From Deinococcus ruber (lineage in GTDB: Bacteria > Deinococcota > Deinococci > Deinococcales > Deinococcaceae): 64,000 bases of DNA. Below, piece after piece: positions 14,240-22,308 of this stretch. A program made the translations under genes and the position numbers. The notes beneath the pieces were generated by a model. That model was not told the origin of the DNA. It worked only from the letters and a program-made list of their open reading frames with translations, and did no database searches. The number at the start of each line of letters is the position of its first letter. Position 1 is the first letter of the stretch. The stretch spans positions 32,371 to 96,370 of the forward strand of contig NZ_BMQL01000019.1 of NCBI RefSeq assembly GCF_014648095.1. The letters run 5' to 3'.

Positions 14240-14499
14240 TGGAACCGAACGATACGCCGGATCTCGCGCCGACGCTGACGCAGGTGGCCGCCCGTCACCA
14301 CCTCAGCGTCAAGGCGCTGCACCAAGAAGCCTTCTTTCACGACGACCTCGAACAGGCCGCGCAGGCGCTGCTGAGGCGGCAGCAGAGTTACCGCGACATC
14401 GCCCTCGGCATCGTGCTGGGGCTGCTGCTGGCGGCTTTCCTGATCGTGTTGGTGGCCCTTGTCCAGGACGCCCGCTGGATCAACGCCCCCCTCTGCTGA
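14239..14499 (+). CDS. Small single-pass membrane protein
   Basis: Encodes 86 residues with a soluble helical N-terminus and one transmembrane segment near residues 55-76 (IALGIVLGLLLAAFLIVLVA). The ATG overlaps the preceding stop. Position in the early operon argues against a lysis role; superinfection exclusion or host takeover is possible but not shown. Confidence 0.6.
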   Translation: MEPNDTPDLAPTLTQVAARHHLSVKALHQEAFFHDDLEQAAQALLRRQQSYRDIALGIVLGLLLAAFLIVLVALVQDARWINAPLC

Positions 14500-14519
14500 G
14501 CTGAACTCCAAGGAGCTGA

Positions 14520-15209
14520 ATGACCATCAAATTCCCCGCGTTTCCCGCCCCGATCTGTGCCCCTGATCTGCACGGCCATCCGGAATTCCTTCAGATGGTG
14601 CTTGACCGCTTCAGAGCGAGACCCATCCTGCTGCTGGGCGACTACGTTGACCGGGGGCCTGACGTGCCAGGCCTGCTGAAGATGCTGAAGCCATTGGTGG
14701 AATCCGGACGCGTCACTGCCTTGCTGGGAAATCACGACGACTTTTTTATCCGGATCCTGCTCGACGGGCTGATCGTGACGGGCTGGGACAAGTCGTATCT
14801 CAACGCCACCCTCACGCAGTATTCCAGCCACGCCGCAGCGGTCGAGGACGCTCTGTGGATGCGCGACCACCTGATGCAGTGGCACGTCTGGCAGCACGTG
14901 TACCTGAGCCACGCCGCCCCCCACAAGGCCTGGAATCCGGACAAAGAGATGCCCGAGCACCTGTGGGGTCGCCCGGGCGACCCGCGCTCTCCCCTGCCCG
15001 ACGGCTGCACCTTCGCGGTGCATGGCCATACGCCGACCCCACACCTGCGCGAGGACCATCAACCGCTGCCCGTGCTGCTCGATCAGGACGACGGCACCAA
15101 AGCGCTGTACCTGGACACCGGGGCCTTCGCCACCGGCGTCTTCACGGTGCTGGATCTCGCGGACATGCAGCACCACGCCTTTACGCGCGCCCAGGCGGCC
15201 ACCGATTGA
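14520..15209 (+). CDS. PPP-family metallophosphatase
   Basis: A 229-residue phosphoesterase of the serine/threonine phosphatase (lambda-phosphatase/ApaH) superfamily. The two-metal site is complete: DLHG at 16-19, GDYVDRG at 40-46, GNHD at 70-73, a SHAAP histidine at 131 and HGHT at 168-171. Lambda-type phages encode similar NinI phosphatases in the same early position. Substrate could be a phosphoprotein or a nucleotide; cytoplasmic. Preceded by AAGGAG and by a 20-base gap, one of the few breaks in this operon. Confidence 0.87.
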   Translation: MTIKFPAFPAPICAPDLHGHPEFLQMVLDRFRARPILLLGDYVDRGPDVPGLLKMLKPLVESGRVTALLGNHDDFFIRILLDGLIVTGWDKSYLNATLTQYSSHAAAVEDALWMRDHLMQWHVWQHVYLSHAAPHKAWNPDKEMPEHLWGRPGDPRSPLPDGCTFAVHGHTPTPHLREDHQPLPVLLDQDDGTKALYLDTGAFATGVFTVLDLADMQHHAFTRAQAATD

Positions 15210-15361
15210 GCACCCAGCCCTGCCCGGCCTGTCAGGCTCCGCTGATCGTCTCCCCTGCTTACCTGCCCGGCACGGTCGTGCGCTGTGGTGACTGCCGCGC
15301 CGATCTGGTCGTGACGCCGACCGGCCTCCGCCCTCACACCCCTCCCCAGGAGCACCCATGA
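15206..15361 (+). CDS. 51-residue zinc-ribbon protein
   Basis: Starts at a TTG overlapping the phosphatase stop codon and ends inside the next ATG. CPACQAP near the start and CGDCRAD about 20 residues later give a Cys4 zinc ribbon. The pairing with tight overlaps on both sides supports a real gene despite its size. Role unknown; possibly a transcription factor or an accessory subunit of a neighbour. Confidence 0.6.
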   Translation: MSTQPCPACQAPLIVSPAYLPGTVVRCGDCRADLVVTPTGLRPHTPPQEHP

Positions 15362-16302
15362 CCCTCATCACCCCGCTGTCGGCCCGACTGCGTCAACTCG
15401 AACAGGACGTCGAACTGTCCCGCGCCCTGGAACACAAACTCGAAGAGGTCACCGAGGCCATGAGTACGCTCGCCAACACGCGGGCCGACCTGCTAGAACG
15501 TCTGGAAACACTGCGGCCCCGTAGGGACGTATATGTCCGGGCCACTGAAGTGCTCACCGCCCTGCTCGACCCCAGCGACGTATCCTTGCAGGCAGAAACG
15601 CCAGCAGATGCCCCTGTCCTGCAACCCGTTGCGGTGGATGCGTCCAGCGAACCGGTTCTGCCCGCCCCGAACCCTGTTGCTCCCACGCCGCAGCCTGTCG
15701 AAGCCGCCGCGCCGGAGGGCCAGTTCCTGACGGACCACATTCTTCGACACCTGCAGGGGAAACCGCCACTGAGCGCCCGGCAGATCGGGGACGCCCTGAG
15801 CGCCAACGGCACAGCCGTGCGCGGCGTGTTGAAGGTGATGGTGCTCAGCAAGGCCGTGGTGGGTGAAGGCGAGTACCCCACGCTCTACAGCCTCCCCGGT
15901 CAGGCATCGGCCCCGGTCTTCGAGCCTGCCGAGGAACCCACGCCGCCCGTCCCGCCAACCCCGGAACCCGAGCCGACGCCGGAACCAGAAGCGGCCCCTG
16001 CCGTGCCCCCTCGTCCCTCGCCCCATGCCGCCCGCGACGTGGCTAACTGCAAGGCCATTGACACCCGCCCCATCGACGCGGCTCAGCTGCCCGCCAAACC
16101 CGTGCGCCCGGTGACGCCGGAGGACGAAGCCGCCGTGATCGGTGCGCTGAAGGCCCGTGCGACCCAGCGTGGCAGTGCGTCACTCCTTAGCCGAGGCAGC
16201 CAGATGCCCGCCGACCGGGTGTTGGAGGTGCTCGCGGTCCTGGCCGAGAAGAGCCTGGTCGTGCCGCCAGAAGCAGGCCAGCACGTCTGGAGCCTCGCGT
16301 GA
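15358..16302 (+). CDS. Two-winged-helix protein with coiled coil and Pro/Glu linker
   Basis: Encodes 314 residues. An N-terminal coiled coil (about 5-60) is followed by a Pro/Ala-rich linker, a winged-helix-like region (FLTDHILRHLQGKPPLSARQ, about 120-175), a second Pro/Glu-rich linker and another winged-helix-like domain at the C-terminus (about 255-314). This design suggests an oligomeric DNA-binding protein. Both boundaries are four-base overlaps. Family not recognised. Confidence 0.65.
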   Translation: MTLITPLSARLRQLEQDVELSRALEHKLEEVTEAMSTLANTRADLLERLETLRPRRDVYVRATEVLTALLDPSDVSLQAETPADAPVLQPVAVDASSEPVLPAPNPVAPTPQPVEAAAPEGQFLTDHILRHLQGKPPLSARQIGDALSANGTAVRGVLKVMVLSKAVVGEGEYPTLYSLPGQASAPVFEPAEEPTPPVPPTPEPEPTPEPEAAPAVPPRPSPHAARDVANCKAIDTRPIDAAQLPAKPVRPVTPEDEAAVIGALKARATQRGSASLLSRGSQMPADRVLEVLAVLAEKSLVVPPEAGQHVWSLA

Positions 16303-16724
16303 AGAGCTACCCGAAGGCCTACCGCGCTCAGTTCGCGGAGTTCGACCCGCCCACCCACCGCTGGGCGGACCAGCGCGGCCTCACCTGTACCACGCCCCGC
16401 GCCCAGCTGATTCAGGGTCGCAATATCGTCCAGAACGCCCTGATTGCCAGCGTGCCCCGTGTGCGCCCGAAGATCTGGGTGAGCTATGAACGGATCGTGC
16501 AGTCGGGCGTGCTGCTGGACGCGCACTCGTACCCCGTCAACATCTCGCTGATCAAGCTCCCTTCTCGGCTCTACTGGCACGTCCGGGAGCGTACCCCCGG
16601 CTGGGAAGCGATGCTGCGTCAGCGCCGCCGGGAACGAGCTGCCCGAAAGCAGGCGCAGCGGGTCGCCCTCGACGCCATTCCCCTGTTGGAATTCACCGTC
16701 ACAGACTCAGGAGGTCGCTCTTGA
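16299..16724 (+). CDS. Hypothetical basic phage protein
   Basis: Encodes 141 residues from a GTG overlapping the previous stop. It is strongly basic, with a C-terminal Arg-rich helix (RQRRRERAARKQAQRVALDA) fit for nucleic-acid binding. No catalytic motif. Ends in TTGA overlap with the next gene. Confidence 0.62.
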   Translation: MKSYPKAYRAQFAEFDPPTHRWADQRGLTCTTPRAQLIQGRNIVQNALIASVPRVRPKIWVSYERIVQSGVLLDAHSYPVNISLIKLPSRLYWHVRERTPGWEAMLRQRRRERAARKQAQRVALDAIPLLEFTVTDSGGRS

Positions 16725-17089
16725 CGACGCTACCGGATCTTCGTCAGATGGCCCCCACCCTCAGCATTGAGCACCTGCTGCTGCGCGAATGCGGCAGTCA
16801 GCCCCGCGAACTCGGAGAGCTGCTGCGTCTGGCCCAGGCCCGCTACCCAGAGCATCCCGCCCTGCAGGCCCGCCTGACGCTGAGCGAAAGTGTCAAGACG
16901 CTGTGGGGCCGGGCCGTGAAGCAGAAGTACGTGTGCCGTCACCCCAACGGCTACAGCCTGACTCGTAGCGGAGAACTCCACCTGGACTACCTCTACGAAA
17001 CGCAGGTCTGGAAGCCCCATCTCAAGGCCATCCGGCGAACCCTCGGCGAGGATGCTGCCGCCCAGGCCGAACAGGCATACCGCGCATGA
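16721..17089 (+). CDS. Small winged-helix-like phage protein
   Basis: Encodes 122 residues starting with TTG inside the preceding stop, with AGGAGG nearby upstream. Residues about 60-95 (VKTLWGRAVKQKYVCRHPNG, then YSLTRSGELHL) look like a winged helix. It is one of several such small proteins in this operon. Confidence 0.6.
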   Translation: MTTLPDLRQMAPTLSIEHLLLRECGSQPRELGELLRLAQARYPEHPALQARLTLSESVKTLWGRAVKQKYVCRHPNGYSLTRSGELHLDYLYETQVWKPHLKAIRRTLGEDAAAQAEQAYRA

Positions 17090-17475
17090 CCGCCGTATGC
17101 TTTTCAGAAAGCAAGCCCACGAAAACCGGTTTTCAGCTAGACTGTCTGCAGTTGACTCCGGCCACATCCCTTCCAGACACCTACAGGCTCCTGGCGGTGT
17201 TCTCTGGTATTCCGCTGGGCCCTCTCGAAGCCCTGGGCCGTGCCCGCCTCGCCACGGTCGATCAGCAGGGCCACCTGTGCTACACCCTGCACGCCCGCAA
17301 CGTCCTCAGCACGTTGGTCGAGCGCCGCCAGATCCGCTGGGTCAAGTGGGACACCGACAAAGACGGAACGGTCATCCGGGCCGGATACGTGCTGTCCGGT
17401 GAGGGCGAGGCCGATCTAACGTGCTACTTCGATCTGTACGGCCCCGCCTGGCCTGCCGGTGGTCGCCCGTCGTGA
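17086..17475 (+). CDS. Small winged-helix-like phage protein
   Basis: Encodes 129 residues. The middle (YRLLAVFSGIPLGPLEALGR, then LVERRQIRWVKWDTDKDGTV) again suggests a winged helix. Four-base overlaps on both sides place it in the same translational chain as its neighbours. Function unknown. Confidence 0.6.
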   Translation: MTAVCFSESKPTKTGFQLDCLQLTPATSLPDTYRLLAVFSGIPLGPLEALGRARLATVDQQGHLCYTLHARNVLSTLVERRQIRWVKWDTDKDGTVIRAGYVLSGEGEADLTCYFDLYGPAWPAGGRPS

Positions 17476-18659
17476 GCAGCCCCACCTGGGAGCAGCGCCA
17501 GCGCACCGCCGACCGAAACCGCAAGCACCGTCACCTCAAACAGTTCACCCAGGACCGGGTGTTTCTGTACCAGAAGAAAGACGACCCTCGCAGCGGCGAG
17601 CCGGTCAGTGTGGTGCGTGCGCCCCGTCTCGACGTCAAGAACCCCAGCGTGCGGGTGATTTTCACCGATGGCGAGCAACGTACCGTGCGCCCGAGCGCGT
17701 TGAAGCGCCTGGAGTCCGACCCCTTCAAACGCCCGCTTCCTGCCCCAGAGTCGCCCCAACCAGCGGGCCGCGAAGGCCACGCCGTCGCCCACCCCAGCGA
17801 GCCGCCCGCCCCCACCACCACGAAGGCGCTGCACCGCATCACTCAGGATGCCCGCGCCGAAATCAACCTGATCGCGCAGAGCATCCACCGGCGCCACTTT
17901 GTCGAAACGCCACGCCCCGAACGCCCTGGCGGCTACTCCAGCGGCCCCAGCAGTCCCCGCCGTGACCGCACCGCCACCAGCGTGCGCGAGAACTGGTTCG
18001 GCAGTTACAGCAACGCCCTGGAAGCCTGCCGTCAGCTCAGTGTCGGCAACTATGAGCACGCCGCCTACTACGCCGAGGAGGCGCTCGCCCAGAAGGCGCA
18101 CTACCGGGCCGCCAGCAAGCAGCTCGAACAGACCCAGACCCGCCTGAGTACCGGCCGCTTCTTCCACGGCGAACTGCTGAGCATCCGGCACTACCACAAA
18201 AACGACAATCCCAAGCTCAAAGCCGCGTTCCAGCAGTGGTACGTGCGCCTGGTACTGATCTGGAAGGAAGACGGCGTCAGCCTCACGGTGGCTAACGCCG
18301 CCCAACTCGAAGGCGAGACCGGCCTCGAAGTCGGCCCGGACGGCTGGAGTGACCTGGTGCGCTGGATCAGCAACCTCACCGAGATCCAGGATGGTCAGCG
18401 CCGTGGCCGCCGCATGGACGACGACCGCACCCTGATCTACCTGTGGCGTGAGGATGAGGAGCGGTACGTGCTGCGCCGCCGCGCATACCAGACGTATCCA
18501 GCCCTTCCAAGGGCCTTCGAGTGCCTCCGCCTCGCCATGCACCAGTTCGGGGTCGCAGCGCTCGATCCCGGCGAATTGTCCGAAAAAAGCCCTTCCCCTG
18601 GCTACCACCCACCGGCACCCACCCCGGAGTACGTTGAGGATGAAGAACTGGACGACTGA
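17472..18659 (+). CDS. Hypothetical phage protein, last gene of the early operon
   Basis: Encodes 395 residues from a GTG overlapping the previous stop. The N-terminal 60 residues are basic and contain an SH3- or PAS-like beta segment (RVIFTDGEQRTVRPSALKRL); a Pro-rich linker follows; residues about 170-230 are helical and TPR-like (NALEACRQLSVGNYEHAAYY); the C-terminal third is mixed alpha-beta and ends acidic. No family recognised. It closes the overlapping gene chain just before the acyl-AMP ligase. Confidence 0.65.
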   Translation: MSSPTWEQRQRTADRNRKHRHLKQFTQDRVFLYQKKDDPRSGEPVSVVRAPRLDVKNPSVRVIFTDGEQRTVRPSALKRLESDPFKRPLPAPESPQPAGREGHAVAHPSEPPAPTTTKALHRITQDARAEINLIAQSIHRRHFVETPRPERPGGYSSGPSSPRRDRTATSVRENWFGSYSNALEACRQLSVGNYEHAAYYAEEALAQKAHYRAASKQLEQTQTRLSTGRFFHGELLSIRHYHKNDNPKLKAAFQQWYVRLVLIWKEDGVSLTVANAAQLEGETGLEVGPDGWSDLVRWISNLTEIQDGQRRGRRMDDDRTLIYLWREDEERYVLRRRAYQTYPALPRAFECLRLAMHQFGVAALDPGELSEKSPSPGYHPPAPTPEYVEDEELDD

Positions 18660-18742
18660 AGCGGACACGCAGCGAGAGGATGAAAGAAACATCACGTTGC
18701 AAAGCTTTAGGACAGCGGTCTGCCTGTTATCTTAAACGCCTC

Positions 18743-20461
18743 ATGTCCCTTCATCAGGTCTCGATTCCAGCGCCGTGGAAGACCCTCATTGATCTCCTTG
18801 AAGACCGCGCTGAAACGGCACCCGATCAAGGCGTGATTTATCTGGCGGATGGTGAGCGCCAGGAAGTTCATCTCAGTCACTACAGCATGCAGCAGCAGGC
18901 CAAAACACTCGCCGCGCATCTCCAACAACGTTTCCAGCCCGGCGACCGCGCCGTCCTGCTGTTCGGCGAAGGCATTGACATCATTCCAGCCTTTTTCGGT
19001 GTGCTGTACGCTGGCATGGTGGCGGTGCCGCTGATCCCACCTCGCCCCGGCCAGCCCATCGATGATCTTGTCTCGCTGATGACCGATGCCCAGCCCAGCG
19101 TGCTTCTCACAACAACCGGACTCAGTGGCTTCCTGCAGCCACTGCTTGCCCGCGATGCAACGCCGCCCATCATCAACATCGAGACGCTCGACTCGCTTGA
19201 GAACTTCCCCTGGCAGCGGCCCGCCATCACCAGCGGATCATTGGCGAGTCTGCTTTACACTTCCGGCTCTACCAGCACGCCACGCGGTGTCATGATGACG
19301 CATGGGCACCTCCTGCATCGTCTGGCTGGGTATGCAGCGTTAATGGAGCGGATTGGGAGCGCTGGCATGACACTCAACTGGCTCCCCATCCAGCACTTGA
19401 TGGGGTTGGTGGCGAGTGTGTTGCAGCCCATGTATGCAGGCATTCAAACCGTGGTTTTACCCACTTCAAAAGTGATCGAGCAGCCCCTGCGTTGGCTGCA
19501 GGCCATGTCCCGCTTTCGAGCCAATTCCAGCGCCTCCCCGAATTTCGCTTTACAGATGTGTCTCGACCGAATTCAGCCGGAAGATCGCCAAGGATTGGAT
19601 CTCAGTGCCTGGCAACATGCCTTTCTGAGTTCGGAAGCCATCCGCAGTGAGACACTTGATCAATTCGCGCAGGCGTACGCGGCTGTGGGTTTTCAGCGGC
19701 AGGCGTACTGCACCGTCTATGGTCTTTCGGAAGGTTCTGGCACCTTCGACCTCCATTCACAGACAGTCAGACCGGTCATGCTCAACGTCGCCGCTGACGC
19801 GCTGGAGCATGGCCATATCGTGATCGTGCCACCTGGCCAGGGCCGTGTCTTGGTTGGGTCTGGGCAGCCTATGTCGGGGCAGGAGATCATCATTGTCAAC
19901 CCTGAAACCCGTCAGGTGGTTCAGGGGACCCAGGTTGGGGAGATCTGGATCCGAGGCCCACAGGTTGCTGATGGCTACTGGCGCCAACCCGAGGCGACCG
20001 CTCAGACGTTTCAAGCGCGGCTTGACAGTGGCGCAGGGCCTTACCTGCGATCGGGCGATTCGGGGTTCTTTCAGGACCAAGACCTGTACATCACTGGACG
20101 GCTCAAGGAGATGTTGATTATCCACGGCAAAAACTTTTACGCGGTGGATCTGGAGCTCGCCGCTGAGAACGCCCATCCAGCACTTCTTCCTGCCAGCAGT
20201 GCCGCCTTTTCCATTTCCGTCGAGGGTGAAGAGCAATTGGTTCTGATCCACGAAATCCGTCCAGAGAACGCAGCCATTGACATCGCTGAGGTGGCTTCGC
20301 TGGTAAGAAGACGAATCGGTGAGCACTTTTTCCTTCCCGTGCATAGTGTCGTTCTGGTCGAGGCTGGAAGTGTCCCGAGAACAGAGACCGGAAAGATTCG
20401 GCGTGCCTATGCGCGCACGCTGTTCCTGGCTGAACTGGAAGCTGCATCGCTCCGTGCGTGA
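18743..20461 (+). CDS. Acyl-AMP ligase (ANL superfamily, FAAL-like)
   Basis: A 572-residue adenylate-forming enzyme that activates a carboxylic acid with ATP. Core motifs are present: the P-loop LYTSGSTSTPRGV at 171-183, YGLSEGSG, GEIWIRGPQVADGYW, YLRSGDSG and the C-terminal catalytic lysine in TGKIRR near 551. The overall pattern fits fatty acyl-AMP ligases, which pass the acyl chain to a carrier protein, better than acyl-CoA synthetases. No carrier protein, PKS or NRPS gene is nearby, so the acceptor is unknown. The start is ATG 18743; a TATCTT box nine bases upstream may allow a near-leaderless message. It is out of place in a phage genome and is probably a moron or captured host gene. Confidence 0.85.
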   Translation: MSLHQVSIPAPWKTLIDLLEDRAETAPDQGVIYLADGERQEVHLSHYSMQQQAKTLAAHLQQRFQPGDRAVLLFGEGIDIIPAFFGVLYAGMVAVPLIPPRPGQPIDDLVSLMTDAQPSVLLTTTGLSGFLQPLLARDATPPIINIETLDSLENFPWQRPAITSGSLASLLYTSGSTSTPRGVMMTHGHLLHRLAGYAALMERIGSAGMTLNWLPIQHLMGLVASVLQPMYAGIQTVVLPTSKVIEQPLRWLQAMSRFRANSSASPNFALQMCLDRIQPEDRQGLDLSAWQHAFLSSEAIRSETLDQFAQAYAAVGFQRQAYCTVYGLSEGSGTFDLHSQTVRPVMLNVAADALEHGHIVIVPPGQGRVLVGSGQPMSGQEIIIVNPETRQVVQGTQVGEIWIRGPQVADGYWRQPEATAQTFQARLDSGAGPYLRSGDSGFFQDQDLYITGRLKEMLIIHGKNFYAVDLELAAENAHPALLPASSAAFSISVEGEEQLVLIHEIRPENAAIDIAEVASLVRRRIGEHFFLPVHSVVLVEAGSVPRTETGKIRRAYARTLFLAELEAASLRA

Positions 20462-20631
20462 GTGCCAGGTTGCTTGGCAGCCTGACCGAAGCTGATGGAT
20501 GAGCTGGAGGCGTTCAAAGGTTTTCGAAAGTATCTCCTGAACTGACGACAAAGGTGCGAACTGTACTGGGCATTCTGGAAACAGCTCCATGGTGCGGATT
20601 CGTGGGAGTAAAAACGGTTCTGTTATCCAGC

Positions 20632-20660
20632 TTGACATCTGGCATAGAATTCACTACTTT
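20632..20660 (+). promoter_or_regulatory. Strong sigma-70-type promoter candidate
   Basis: TTGACA (20632-20637) and TACTTT (20655-20660) with an optimal 17-base spacer. This is the best promoter match in the window, and no start codon with a credible gene follows it. Confidence 0.6.
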
Positions 20661-20666
20661 GTGGCT

Positions 20667-20745
20667 AGTCTGGTCTAGCGAAGGTAGAGAGGCCAAAAAA
20701 CGCAACATTTTCCAGCAACGCCCCGGCAACGGCGGCGTGTTTTTA
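20667..20745 (+). ncRNA. Candidate small non-coding RNA
   Basis: The span runs from the start point expected for the 20632-20660 promoter to the T-run of the terminator, about 80 nt. The 5' part can form GCTAG-TCTGGT-CTAGC (20664-20679); a single-stranded purine-rich stretch and an A6 run follow, then the terminator hairpin. There is no ribosome binding site and no reading frame of quality inside. Promoter-plus-terminator spacing is the only evidence. Confidence 0.45.
20718..20745 (+). terminator. Rho-independent terminator
   Basis: ACGCC CCG pairs with CGG-C-GGCGT (one bulged C) around a GCAA tetraloop, followed directly by GTTTTTA. It can end the candidate small RNA and any read-through from the acyl-AMP ligase. 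Confidence 0.65.
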
Positions 20746-20778
20746 TGATCCGTCTTGCCAAGGGTACGCGTAAGGCTT

Positions 20779-21003
20779 TTATCGACGCGCCTTGATTCTG
20801 CTGGCGAGCTTCTTTCTCAAAGCGCTCGCAAACGCGGTTGCTTCTTTGGCATCCCACCCGCGCTGCTCTAAGCCTCTAGCCCATGCGTCAATCTGGTCCG
20901 GCTTCGCCGAATCTGCGAACCCCTCTATCGAACTGTAGGCATAGTCCACGGTGTCAGCGTCCCAGGATCGATGGCGAGCCACCTCATCCATGTGTATTTT
21001 CAT
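20779..21003 (-). CDS. Small helical hypothetical protein
   Basis: Encodes 74 residues, charged, with three predicted helices (for example PDQIDAWARGLEQRGWDAKE). A TAGACT box lies exactly six bases before the ATG and there is no ribosome binding site, which fits a leaderless transcript. A hairpin GTGTAT-TTTC-ATACAC (20992-21007) covers the start codon. It opposes the phage genes and follows another minus-strand gene by 45 bases. Function unknown. Confidence 0.65.
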   Translation of the reverse strand: MKIHMDEVARHRSWDADTVDYAYSSIEGFADSAKPDQIDAWARGLEQRGWDAKEATAFASALRKKLASRIKARR

Positions 21004-21016
21004 ACACGAAGTCTAC

Positions 21017-21044
21017 CAACCCTCCAGAGTCGAGTGGAGGGTTG
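21017..21044 (-). terminator. Hairpin between two minus-strand genes
   Basis: A perfect 9-bp stem (CAACCCTCC at 21017-21025 with GGAGGGTTG at 21036-21044) lies just after the stop of the 21049 gene on the minus strand. No T-run follows, so termination is uncertain; it could also separate the expression of the two genes. Confidence 0.4.
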
Positions 21045-21048
21045 CCCT

Positions 21049-21279
21049 TCAACGCTCTCTCAGAAGTGTTGCTTTCAATCCCGCGAGGTCTTCCTCGAAA
21101 AGCGCGATGTCAACCCCTTCATTCAGGAGATACGCGCGAGCGCGGGCGACGCCTTGGTCAACTGCCGTTTGTTGAGTCAAGCCGATACCAAGTGCGGTGC
21201 CATACCGCAACCGCCCATGGACTTCGGCAGCGTGCACCAAGCTCATCCGCTCACTCAAGTTCATAGAGCAGGGTGCCAT
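21049..21279 (-). CDS. Small hypothetical protein
   Basis: Encodes up to 76 residues; the second methionine (position 21264, MNLSERMSLVHAAEV) is an equally good start. The sequence is amphipathic and helical (ARARAYLLNEGVDIALFEED). No motif recognised. It lies between the acyl-AMP ligase and the terminase genes on the opposite strand, so it is probably an accessory gene rather than part of the packaging module. Confidence 0.58.
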   Translation of the reverse strand: MAPCSMNLSERMSLVHAAEVHGRLRYGTALGIGLTQQTAVDQGVARARAYLLNEGVDIALFEEDLAGLKATLLRER

Positions 21280-21323
21280 CTTTCACACACCGCCTATGTA
21301 AATAACGTACCATTTCCATTTCT

Positions 21324-21337
21324 GCTTTCCGGAAAGC
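21324..21337. promoter_or_regulatory. 14-bp palindrome before the small terminase gene
   Basis: GCTTTCCGGAAAGC is a perfect palindrome 27 bases upstream of the terminase start. It contains the TTTCC/GGAAA half-sites also seen at 7775-7788 and may be an operator or part of the late control region. Confidence 0.4.
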
Positions 21338-21363
21338 AAATCCACCTCAGGAGGTGACCCAGC

Positions 21364-22308
21364 GTGCCCAAGCCCAAGCCAGCAGCGAAGAAAGCGGCGT
21401 CCCCGGCGAAAGCCGCTGGCAAACCGCCACGGAAGACAGCCCCAAAGAACGCAGCACCGAAGGCGCAACCGTCACTCCCTGTGGAGGTTCTGCATGCCGC
21501 AGTGCCCCTTGGAGCGTCGCCCAAAAAGCGCGGTCGCCCACCCAAACCGCCGGAGGAGCGAGCGCCCAAGCCCCGCAAAGAGAAGTGCGGTGCGTGGGGA
21601 CGGCATGCCCAGCAGCCCTGCCGCAATCCGGCAGGCTTCAAGACCGATCACGTCGGCACGGGCCGCTGTCACCTGCACGGTGGCCGCAGCCTGGTCAAGC
21701 ACGGGCGCTACGCCAAGGTGCAGAACCAGGCCATCAAAGATCTGCTGGACGATCTGGACGACGATCTCGACCCGTTCGATCTGCTGCCGGAGGTGAAGCT
21801 GCTGCGGGCGCTGATCCTCAACTACGTCAATAATTACGACGCCTATATCGCGGCGCTGGAGCGCTGGCAGCGGAGTTTCGAGAAGAAATTCCAGTCCGAC
21901 TGGACGGCGTGGTGGAACACCCTGCGGGCGGACATCCTGGAAGAAGAAGACCGCGAGATGAAGGACAGCCTGCTGGTGCAGATGCCGGACCCGATGGACT
22001 ACCTGCCGAGCAAGCCGTTGAACCTGCCGGACATCATGACGGTGGGCGGCTTCATCGTGCAGGTCGGCGGGCTGATCGAGAAGATCCGCAAGCTCCGGAG
22101 TACCGACACATTCAGCATGCAGACCGTAGATCGCCTGTGGGCGGCCATGGCGGGCCACCTGACACAGGCGGCAGGGGCGGTGATCAAGGATGACGCAGTC
22201 AGAGACACGCTTCTCGACACCGTGGAAGCGAAGTGGGCAAGCATCAACCTTGCCGAACTCTCCAGCCGCCGCGCTGTCGAAGGCGAGGCGGAAGGCGAAG
22301 AGGACTGA
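21364..22308 (+). CDS. Phage terminase small subunit (probable)
   Basis: Encodes 314 residues from a GTG with a near-perfect ribosome binding site (AGGAGGTGA). A basic Lys/Ala/Pro-rich tail with an AT-hook-like core (KKRGRPPKP, about residue 58) precedes a Cys/His motif, CGAWG...PCRNPAG...RCHLHGG (about 78-104), typical of small terminase subunits in siphoviruses. The rest is helical, as expected for an oligomer that recognises the packaging site. It lies directly before TerL, overlapping it. Assignment is by motif and order. Confidence 0.75.
   Translation: MPKPKPAAKKAASPAKAAGKPPRKTAPKNAAPKAQPSLPVEVLHAAVPLGASPKKRGRPPKPPEERAPKPRKEKCGAWGRHAQQPCRNPAGFKTDHVGTGRCHLHGGRSLVKHGRYAKVQNQAIKDLLDDLDDDLDPFDLLPEVKLLRALILNYVNNYDAYIAALERWQRSFEKKFQSDWTAWWNTLRADILEEEDREMKDSLLVQMPDPMDYLPSKPLNLPDIMTVGGFIVQVGGLIEKIRKLRSTDTFSMQTVDRLWAAMAGHLTQAAGAVIKDDAVRDTLLDTVEAKWASINLAELSSRRAVEGEAEGEED

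Larger units (their letters stand above)
20462..20778. other. Intergenic region holding a candidate small RNA
   Basis: No protein-coding gene is supported in these 317 bases. They contain a near-consensus promoter (20632-20660) and, about 60 bases downstream, a terminator (20718-20745), described separately. The first 170 bases after the ligase stop show nothing recognisable. Confidence 0.6.
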
